A DNA stretch of 10,325 nt, taken from the NCBI GenBank assembly GCA_001816645.1, contig MHCO01000042.1, forward strand, positions 249-10,573, in the 5' to 3' direction. A program made the translations under genes and the position numbers. Source of the stretch: Candidatus Woykebacteria bacterium GWB1_45_5 (GTDB taxonomy: Bacteria > Patescibacteriota > Microgenomatia > Woykebacterales > RBG-16-39-9b). The notes under the pieces are model-generated. The model was given only the letters and a program-made list of their open reading frames with translations, was not told the origin of the DNA and did not search any database. The first letter of the stretch is position 1. Every line of letters starts with the position of its first letter. Shown one piece after another: positions 5,284 through 9,520 of this stretch.

Positions 5284-5615
5284 TGGAAGAGTAGGTCAAC
5301 CCACGCTTGCCAATTTTTTTTATCTACCACCCTTTGCTGGTTTGCTTGTTCTCTTTCCATATCAACCACGTAAAGAGTCTCGCCAGGTTGCTGAAACCCG
5401 AGTTTATTACGTGCCTCTTTTTCCACAAACGATGGGCTATTCCCTTTCTCTAAGCGAGCTTTAAGATCTGCTTGTTCTTTACTTAATTGTTGAACCTTTT
5501 TGTCTGCCTGATAGATCTCCTTGAACTTAGAAAGCTGGCTCGCGATATTTCTACCAACAGCAATTGTCGAGATAATTAAAACCAAGATTACGCTAAAACG
5601 AAAAATTGTCCTCAT
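5280..5615 (-). CDS. Septum formation initiator, FtsB/DivIC family
   Basis: The 111-aa protein has the typical build: short cytoplasmic start, one TM at about residues 5-21, a coiled coil at about 28-58 rich in K, E, Q and L, then the family signature EKEARNKLGFQQPGETLYVV at 65-84. FtsB/DivIC proteins bridge FtsL and FtsQ/DivIB in the divisome and help activate septal peptidoglycan synthesis. The roughly 25-residue polar tail after the signature is slightly long. TATAAT at 5627-5622 ends 6 nt before the ATG, so the mRNA is predicted to be leaderless. The stop codon overlaps that of the convergent gene ending at 5283. Confidence 0.88.
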   Translation of the reverse strand: MRTIFRFSVILVLIISTIAVGRNIASQLSKFKEIYQADKKVQQLSKEQADLKARLEKGNSPSFVEKEARNKLGFQQPGETLYVVDMEREQANQQRVVDKKNWQAWVDLLFH

Positions 5616-5621
5616 GGTTTA

Positions 5622-5627
5622 ATTATA
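5622..5627 (-). promoter_or_regulatory. Perfect -10 box for a leaderless ftsB/divIC-like mRNA
   Basis: The minus strand reads TATAAT at 5627-5622, followed by six bases and then the ATG at 5615. The expected start point coincides with the A of the start codon. No convincing -35 is visible. Confidence 0.6.
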
Positions 5628-5639
5628 TACCACTATTAC

Positions 5640-5680
5640 TATTCGAGCCCGCGCAGCGGTCTATTTAGTTAAGTAGCGTC
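5640..5680. repeat. Truncated third copy of the palindromic repeat
   Basis: This stretch resembles the 3' half of the copy at 5951-6047: ATTCGAGC...GCG then TATTTAGTTA and a CGTCC end, compared with AATCGAGC...GCG, TATTTAGTTA and GACCC. It directly precedes the full copy at 5679, so the cluster reads as partial copy, full copy, unrelated spacer, full copy. Confidence 0.5.
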
Positions 5681-5775
5681 CTTAGATCGGAGATCATAGA
5701 TTTCTAAGGGCGGGTCTCAAGAGCACCAAACCTACTTAAACGCTAACGAGAAAATTAGTCGCGCAGAATCCCTAG
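5679..5775. repeat. Palindromic repeat, copy A (about 97 bp)
   Basis: The first 49 bp (5679-5727) match 5951-5999 at 42 of 49 positions without gaps. The downstream part is more diverged but keeps the CGCAGA...CCC...TAG end. The hairpin around 5689-5706 is still formable through G-U pairs in a plus-strand RNA. No reading frame of note is present. Confidence 0.75.
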
Positions 5776-5794
5776 TTCAATTTTATAGATCGCT

Positions 5795-5830
5795 TCGCGC
5801 TCTGCGTCACTACGTTCCTAAGTCGTAGAC
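5795..5830. repeat. Dispersed repeat related to 9421-9454
   Basis: TCGCG...CTGCGTCACTACGTTCCTA...GTCG aligns with 9421-9454 with a few substitutions and one-base gaps. It contains a small inverted repeat CTACG (5810-5814)/CGTAG (5824-5828). Confidence 0.5.
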
Positions 5831-5950
5831 TATACTTGAACGCAGGATCCGACCCGCCTACCACGCCCGACTTCGCTTCGCGAACTCGAAGCGGGCGGGC
5901 CGGACGGGCAGGGAGTACGTGAAAAACTGAAGGTTTTGAACATACATGGA
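5831..5950. other. GC-rich non-coding spacer within the repeat cluster
   Basis: No gene is visible. A GC-rich imperfect palindrome lies around 5867-5900 (CTTCG...CGAAG with GCCCG/CGGGC flanks). GGATCC occurs at both ends, preceded by TTGAACGCA on the left and TTGAACATACAT on the right, a hint of short direct repeats. The 65-aa minus-strand open frame here (5772-5969) resembles no protein I know. Confidence 0.5.
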
Positions 5951-6047
5951 TCCTTAGATCAGAAATCATAGATTTCTGAGCGCGGGTCTCGAAAGTACCT
6001 AAATAATCGAGCTTGCGGAATTATTTAGTTACGCAGAGACCCATAGT
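5951..6047. repeat. Palindromic repeat, copy B (about 97 bp), abutting the recombinase promoter
   Basis: It has three nested or adjacent inverted repeats. TCAGAAATC-ATA-GATTTCTGA (5959-5979) is a perfect 9-bp hairpin. GGGTCTC (5984-5990) pairs with GAGACCC (6036-6042). Inside that, CTAAATAAT (5999-6007) pairs perfectly with ATTATTTAG (6020-6028). It ends 3 bp before the -35 box of the recombinase gene. Confidence 0.8.
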
Positions 6048-6050
6048 CTC

Positions 6051-6080
6051 TTGACAAGTATTTTCCAAAAGTGTTACAAT
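6051..6080 (+). promoter_or_regulatory. Promoter of the tyrosine recombinase gene
   Basis: Perfect TTGACA at 6051-6056, an 18-bp spacer and TACAAT at 6075-6080. The start point near 6087 gives a leader of about 17 nt before the ATG at 6104. The repeat immediately upstream could affect it. Confidence 0.75.
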
Positions 6081-6103
6081 TTAAATCAACAGGTATTAAA
6101 GTC

Positions 6104-6976
6104 ATGATTCCAGCTCACGAAGCACATAGTAAATTTGTCAATCATCTAAAGGGTCAAGGTCGCAGTAGTGCGACTGTTTTGGCTTATGGTAAAGACATTG
6201 AGCAGTTATGTGGTTTCCTCGCCGATTTGAAAAAGACTCGCGTTCAAGAAATCAACACCAAAGATCTCCAGGCCTTCATGGCCAAGCTTTCCAAAGAGGG
6301 CTACACCCCAAAAAGCATCTCACGCAAGACCAATTCCACTAAAACTTTCTTTCGCTTCTTAAAAATTAACGATTATATTTCCGATGACCCAGCTACTCTA
6401 CTCGAACACCCCAAGTTTGAAATGAAGCCGCCGCGGATACTTTCGAAAACCGAGTACCGAGCGCTACGCGACGCTGCGCGTACTGATATCCGAATGGGTG
6501 CGATTATTGAGTTGCTTCTCCAAACCGGCATCAGAATTGGCGAACTTGCCAGGTTGCAGGTTGCTGATGTAAAGTTTAGCGCTAACGCTAAAACTGGCGA
6601 ACTTCATGTACCGGCTGGTGAAAGTTACCCAGAAAGAACAGTACCTTTAAACAGGGCGGCTGAAGAGGCAATAAACCGTTATCTGGAAATCCGACCAAAG
6701 AGCCGCGACGAAACTCTTTTTGTTACCAAAACTGGTCGCCCCCTTTTGGTCCGAAATATTAGAACAGCGATTGACCGCTATTTCAAACTGGCAGGAATTC
6801 GCGACGCGAAGGTGAACGATCTGCGCCACACTTTCGTCGCCCATCACCTTATGTCAGGCACTTCCCTAGTGCTTGTCTCTAAACTAGCGGGTCACAAACG
6901 TCTCGCAACAACCGAAAAATATCTCAATCTCATCCAAGGCCGTCTTGAAGAGCCGGTCAAGCTTGAGGAGCTTTAA
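6104..6976 (+). CDS. Xer-like tyrosine recombinase/integrase with altered active site
   Basis: The 290-aa protein has the Xer/phage-integrase layout: an N-terminal SAM-like core-binding domain (about 8-90; SATVLAYGKDIEQLCGFL) and a C-terminal catalytic domain (about 112-280). Catalytic positions: R144 in TGIRIGELARL, R241 in DLRHTF, H264 in AGHKRLATT and nucleophile Y273 in EKYL. Two usual residues differ: the first His of HxxR is N238, and the beta-hairpin Lys of the common GKGxKER stretch is E173 (GESYPERTVPL). These enzymes cut and rejoin DNA through a 3'-phosphotyrosine link. ATG 6104 is preferred over GTG 6071, which overlaps the -10 box. Palindromic repeats lie directly upstream. It may be a chromosome-dimer resolvase or an element-specific recombinase; the sequence does not decide. 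Confidence 0.9.
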   Translation: MIPAHEAHSKFVNHLKGQGRSSATVLAYGKDIEQLCGFLADLKKTRVQEINTKDLQAFMAKLSKEGYTPKSISRKTNSTKTFFRFLKINDYISDDPATLLEHPKFEMKPPRILSKTEYRALRDAARTDIRMGAIIELLLQTGIRIGELARLQVADVKFSANAKTGELHVPAGESYPERTVPLNRAAEEAINRYLEIRPKSRDETLFVTKTGRPLLVRNIRTAIDRYFKLAGIRDAKVNDLRHTFVAHHLMSGTSLVLVSKLAGHKRLATTEKYLNLIQGRLEEPVKLEEL

Positions 6977-7383
6977 GAAGGTGGGCCTAAGGCTTCAAGT
7001 TTACTTTCTGCAACTTTCAGGGGGATTTCACCGATTACTTCACTGTCAATCGAAATTTTAACGCTGTAGCTGCCTGGTTTGGCAAAATTAGCGTTCACCA
7101 CCTCAACGATAAAATTAAAGTTTTGTCCGCCACCTTCTTTGGGTAGACTAACTTCCCTCTCTTGAATATCTCCTAGCACCGGAACCTTGTTTTCTTCGTC
7201 AACTATATTAATGCTCATCTTAAAGTTTTTTTTACTCGGTGCGACCGAACCAACAATGACGAATTTGGGATGGGTAACCGGAAATTTGGCGGCGTTGATA
7301 GTTTCAAACACGCCAATAATATTGACCTTCCGATCAATCGACAAAAAAGCGCTATCACAAAGCAAAGCGTAAAGAAGTTTCAT
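6973..7383 (-). CDS. Small conserved protein resembling the DUF6941 family
   Basis: The 136-aa protein has no signal peptide or TM segment. The N-terminal LLYALLCDSAFLSIDRKVNI followed by IGVFETI resembles DUF6941 proteins, which begin with a CD-x-A...GK...ILGVF pattern and look like beta-sandwiches. The rest alternates strands (FVIVGSVAP, KMSINIVDEEN, NFNFIVEVVN, GSYSVKISIDSE), consistent with that fold. Function is unknown; the family name is my recollection and not certain. The start at 7383 has no Shine-Dalgarno. tRNA-Ile ends 51 nt upstream on the same strand, and no terminator lies between, so co-transcription is likely. The stop codon overlaps that of the recombinase (TTAA at 6973-6976). 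Confidence 0.78.
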   Translation of the reverse strand: MKLLYALLCDSAFLSIDRKVNIIGVFETINAAKFPVTHPKFVIVGSVAPSKKNFKMSINIVDEENKVPVLGDIQEREVSLPKEGGGQNFNFIVEVVNANFAKPGSYSVKISIDSEVIGEIPLKVAESKLEALGPPS

Positions 7384-7434
7384 CTTTTAAAAGGAGAGGG
7401 GCGCTTCCACTTTGATCTAGCCAATAAAGGCTTA

Positions 7435-7509
7435 TGGTGGGCACACTTGGATTCGAACCAAGGACCCCCACTTTATAAGAGTGGTGCTCTACCGCTGAGC
7501 TATGTGCCC
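7435..7509 (-). tRNA. tRNA-Ile (anticodon TAT), CCA encoded
   Basis: A fully canonical 75-nt cloverleaf: acceptor GGGCACA/TGTGCCC, TA at 8-9, D-arm GCTC-AGCGGTA-GAGC, anticodon arm CCACT-CTTATAA-AGTGG, variable GGGTC, T-arm CTTGG-TTCGAAT-CCAAG, discriminator A and CCA. The loop CTTATAA places TAT at 34-36, so it reads AUA codons directly as Ile. Most bacteria decode AUA with a CAT tRNA modified by TilS; a UAU tRNA is uncommon. It has its own promoter (7552-7580) and probably continues into the gene at 7383. Confidence 0.95.
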
Positions 7510-7551
7510 AGCCTACTAATAAGCGCCCTCAATCTCCCCTAGAATAGCAGA

Positions 7552-7580
7552 ATTTTAGCATAAACAAATAATAAGTTCAA
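7552..7580 (-). promoter_or_regulatory. Promoter of tRNA-Ile(UAU)
   Basis: The minus strand has TTGAAC (7580-7575), a 17-bp spacer and an extended -10, TGC-TAAAAT (7557-7552). The start point near 7545 leaves a leader of about 36 nt before the tRNA. Confidence 0.75.
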
Positions 7581-7619
7581 TTGGCTTGGAGTCGCAGAGG
7601 AGAAATATTTTTACCAGTA

Positions 7620-7647
7620 AACAAAAACCCACCCTTAAGGGGTGGGT
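7620..7647 (-). terminator. Intrinsic terminator of the candidate ncRNA
   Basis: The 8-bp stem ACCCACCC (7627-7634)/GGGTGGGT (7640-7647) has a 5-nt loop and is followed on the minus strand by TTTTTGT. This is a classical Rho-independent terminator for leftward transcription. No protein gene ends just upstream, so it must terminate a non-coding transcript or leader. Confidence 0.85.
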
Positions 7648-7735
7648 CTTAAAGCTATCTCGGATAATTCCGCCAAGGATAGACGAGGGCACACTATCCT
7701 TGGCTATTCGCCTGTCGGCCCCTTAAAGGGACCTT

Positions 7736-7759
7736 CTATCCCGGAGGGCTTCTCTCCAT
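7736..7759 (-). CDS. Possible 7-codon leader peptide (MERSPPG)
   Basis: ATG at 7759 follows AAGGAGG by 7 nt, the best Shine-Dalgarno in the window. The frame encodes MERSPPG and ends in TAG. The Shine-Dalgarno can pair with the CCTCC in the frame itself, so ribosome binding and RNA folding would compete. PPG is a known ribosome-slowing motif relieved by EF-P. The match could also be a chance by-product of the GGAGG/CCTCC stem. Confidence 0.25.
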   Translation of the reverse strand: MERSPPG

Positions 7760-7811
7760 ACAACTGCCTCCTTCACCTTAATTAGGTGACTAACCAAACA
7801 CCGGTCGTGTA

Positions 7812-7817
7812 ACTATA
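7812..7817 (-). promoter_or_regulatory. Possible -10 box of the candidate ncRNA
   Basis: TATAGT on the minus strand, about 7 nt before the first hairpin. No good -35 at 16-18 bp is seen. A perfect 8-bp inverted repeat, ACAATATT (7822-7829)/AATATTGT (7836-7843), lies immediately upstream and could be an operator. Confidence 0.4.
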
Positions 7818-7821
7818 TCTA

Positions 7822-7843
7822 ACAATATTATTATCAATATTGT
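7822..7843. promoter_or_regulatory. AT-rich inverted repeat upstream of the ncRNA
   Basis: ACAATATT and AATATTGT are exact reverse complements with a 6-nt spacer ATTATC, located where a regulator would overlap the -35 region of the TATAGT box. The remainder up to the CvpA-CAP stop (7844-7961) is AT-rich, with no gene that I can see. Confidence 0.4.
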
Positions 7844-7961
7844 GGAAAAAATCAACAATCAAGCAATCTAAATTATTCTTGACTATTCTGATTAATTTGG
7901 ATAACCAAGCACGTTTGTAAATTGTCTAGTAGCTCTTGAGGATTTTGGTCAATTCGGATAT

Positions 7962-8942
7962 TTAATCCGTAAATTCTTGACAAAACATTTTGCCATTTAT
8001 TCCCCCATCAATCACCCCCACGCCAAGGTGGCCAAATTCGGGCCGTAAAATATTGGCTCGGTGGCCCGGTGAATCTATCAAACCCTGATGGGCTACCTCC
8101 ACGCTTGGCGCATAGGCTAAGTTTTCGCCAGCCGCTTTATATTTAATTCCAGCCTCATCCATTCGATCAAATGGCGACTTGCCTTCTGGGGTGTAGTGAG
8201 AGAAGTAGTTTCTTTCAAACATATCCAAGCAATGTTTGCGGCCAACCTCGCGTAACGCGTCGCTCCAAACCAAAGCCTTTTTACCGTCCGCCCTTCTTGC
8301 TTTATTGACTAAATCAAACATTCCCTTTTCACTTACTGAATCTGGCGCCAACTTAATCTCTTTTGGAAAATTAAGCTGGACCGACTGACTGCTTAATGGC
8401 TGTGGAGTGATCAAATAAGCAAGATTTTTATACGGCAACCGGCTTAAAACATTTTCGATCTGCGGCTGGTAGCGTAAAAGTTTGGTCAAAACATTTTTTC
8501 CCCACCATGAATCCGAAACTACCTGCCGCATATTTTCCTTAACCGGCAAGATCATGGGGAGTAACAAAAATAAACTAACTAAAAACAAACCAACCAAAAC
8601 GGAAGGGACAGTGCCTAAAATTTTATCAAAAATTAAAAGATTGCTAATCGCTTTATAGAACGGGGCGATAAGAGAGTAAAACCGATGTAAAATAAAACTA
8701 ATGACGATCTCGACAAAAATTAAGATCAGGAAAAAAGCGGCAACAATGGCAATATTTTGAGCCCAGCCAAATTTAGCAACCAAAAATTGGCCAAGCTGCG
8801 GGTAAAACACGATCGCAGCGACGAAGGAAAGAGCAGTGCTAATAATGTTTAATAATCCACCGAGAAAACCAGTGTGATAGCCTTGCCAAACAAAATAGAA
8901 AAGGAAAAATAGAATAATTAGATCAATAAAATTAAAATTCAT
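7962..8942 (-). CDS. CvpA-like membrane protein fused to a CAP/SCP domain
   Basis: The 326-aa protein joins two families. Residues 1 to about 160 are CvpA-like with four hydrophobic segments (about 6-30, 31-50, 63-88, 110-135) and the typical start IDLIILFFLFYFVWQGYHTG. Residues 205-326 form a CAP (SCP/PR-1/YkwD-like) domain: LVNKARRADGKKALVWSDAL, FSHYTPEGKSPFDRM with H249, AGENLA with E273, and SPGHRANIL with H294. These match the conserved His/Glu cleft residues of CAP proteins. The CAP domain is probably extracytoplasmic. Family roles include envelope stress, secretion or peptidoglycan-associated functions, but no specific activity can be claimed. The gene starts 24 bp after the stop of the DUF59 gene, so the two probably form an operon. 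Confidence 0.9.
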   Translation of the reverse strand: MNFNFIDLIILFFLFYFVWQGYHTGFLGGLLNIISTALSFVAAIVFYPQLGQFLVAKFGWAQNIAIVAAFFLILIFVEIVISFILHRFYSLIAPFYKAISNLLIFDKILGTVPSVLVGLFLVSLFLLLPMILPVKENMRQVVSDSWWGKNVLTKLLRYQPQIENVLSRLPYKNLAYLITPQPLSSQSVQLNFPKEIKLAPDSVSEKGMFDLVNKARRADGKKALVWSDALREVGRKHCLDMFERNYFSHYTPEGKSPFDRMDEAGIKYKAAGENLAYAPSVEVAHQGLIDSPGHRANILRPEFGHLGVGVIDGGINGKMFCQEFTD

Positions 8943-8966
8943 AGACTTGATTAACTTACTTACTCA

Positions 8967-9287
8967 TTAATCTTCTGTATTCGAGATTCCGATTAACCCT
9001 AGGTTTGCTCTAGCTTCCTGGTCCATCTTAGAAATATCCCAAGGTGGGTCAAAAGTAATTTTTAAATCCAACTTCCCGATCCCTTTTAATTTTTTAACTT
9101 TATCATTTATTTCTTTATTTATAACGCTAGCAAGTGGGCAGCCCGGGAAGGTTAAAGTCATTAGAATAAAAACATCACTATTCTTCGCTTTCACGTCATA
9201 AATGAGGCCTAGATCGACTATATTAATCTGAAGTTCAGGATCCAAGACTTTTTCAAGCTGTGCAAGGACGGCTTCTTTTGTAATCAT
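8967..9287 (-). CDS. MIP18/DUF59 family Fe-S cluster assembly factor (SufT/PaaD-like)
   Basis: The 106-aa protein is a complete MIP18 domain: LDPELQINIVDLGLIYDV (16-32), TLTFPGCPL with the conserved Cys50, and FDPPWDISKMDQEARANLG (79-97). Family members (SufT, PaaD, eukaryotic CIA2) help insert Fe-S clusters into target proteins in the cytosol; Cys50 is the expected functional residue. No suf genes are in the window. It is followed after 24 bp by the CvpA-CAP gene. The start is ATG 9287. TATAAT at 9304-9299 would give a leader of only about 5 nt, and no Shine-Dalgarno is seen. Confidence 0.9.
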   Translation of the reverse strand: MITKEAVLAQLEKVLDPELQINIVDLGLIYDVKAKNSDVFILMTLTFPGCPLASVINKEINDKVKKLKGIGKLDLKITFDPPWDISKMDQEARANLGLIGISNTED

Positions 9288-9298
9288 CCAAAGAACCT

Positions 9299-9321
9299 AT
9301 TATATCTTGAAGAGAAACAAT
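9299..9321 (-). repeat. Dispersed motif ATTATATCTYG...GAGAAACAAT, copy 2, supplying the DUF59 -10 box
   Basis: ATTATATCTTGAAGAGAAAC and two more bases match the other copies, with one base missing from the centre. On the minus strand it ends in GATATAAT 11 nt before the ATG at 9287, so the repeat itself appears to carry the -10 box of this operon. The orientation relative to the gene is the same as for copy 1 and ftsH. Confidence 0.6.
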
Positions 9322-9343
9322 CGTCGAGACTCGTTCGAAGACG

Positions 9344-9367
9344 ATTATATCTCGCTGGAGAAACAAT
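9344..9367 (-). repeat. Dispersed motif, copy 3
   Basis: A 24-bp match to 1894-1917 with only two central differences. It lies 22 bp from copy 2. Between the two, AATCGTC and GACGATT (about 9320-9346) form a 7-bp inverted repeat, so the copies are joined by a potential hairpin. Confidence 0.6.
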
Positions 9368-9381
9368 AGCCCGCTTTGAAA

Positions 9382-9454
9382 CTAAATAATTTCGCTACTC
9401 GCTCAATGATTTAGGTTCTCTCGCGTGCTACGTCACTATCGTTCCTACGTCGAG
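9382..9454. repeat. Relative of the 5640-6047 repeat cluster
   Basis: CTAAATAATT (9382-9391) and AATGATTTAG (9405-9414) form a hairpin with one mismatch, matching the CTAAATAAT/ATTATTTAG stem of copy B. Directly after it, 9421-9454 aligns with 5795-5830. Thus two modules that are separate in the first cluster are adjacent here. No gene is present in 9288-9520; the last 65 bp are AT-rich with nothing recognisable. Confidence 0.5.
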
Positions 9455-9520
9455 ATTTAATATGACAATTATAATATAACTAATGAAGCGGCTGCTGCCA
9501 ACTATTTAACCAAGGCTCGC

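Larger units (their letters stand above)
7620..7810 (-). ncRNA. Candidate structured RNA of unknown family (about 190 nt)
   Basis: Between the CvpA-CAP gene and tRNA-Ile lies a run of strong hairpins on the minus strand, in order: ACAC-GACCG-GTGT; CACCT/AGGTG around 7775-7789; GGAGG/CCTCC (about 7743-7771); GGTCCC/GGGGCC with a TTTAA loop (about 7718-7735); the perfect 11-bp GCCAAGGATAG/CTATCCTTGGC (7672-7682, 7694-7704); and finally a terminator. A TATAGT box lies at 7817-7812. I see no signatures of 6S, SRP, RNase P, tmRNA, T-box or the common riboswitches. A perfect AAGGAGG precedes a 7-codon open frame inside it. It could be an independent sRNA or an attenuated leader, but the next downstream gene is a tRNA with its own promoter. 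Confidence 0.6.

Noticed and set aside
5772..5969. A 65-codon minus-strand open frame in the repeat cluster
   Set aside because: It spans repeat modules and a GC-rich palindrome, and resembles no protein. It is better explained as chance within repeats.
5640..6050. CRISPR array
   Set aside because: Only two and a half copies of about 97 bp exist, with unequal spacing and internal complexity, and no cas gene is nearby.
6071..6103. Upstream GTG start for the recombinase
   Set aside because: It overlaps the -10 box TACAAT of a near-consensus promoter, and the added residues are not family-like.
7620..7810. 6S RNA, SRP RNA, RNase P RNA, tmRNA, T-box or a common riboswitch
   Set aside because: I could not find the conserved cores that define these families (for example the T-box AGGGTGGNACCGCG, the SRP GGAAGGA tetraloop region, or a tmRNA T-arm and CCA). 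A covariance search would be needed to be sure.
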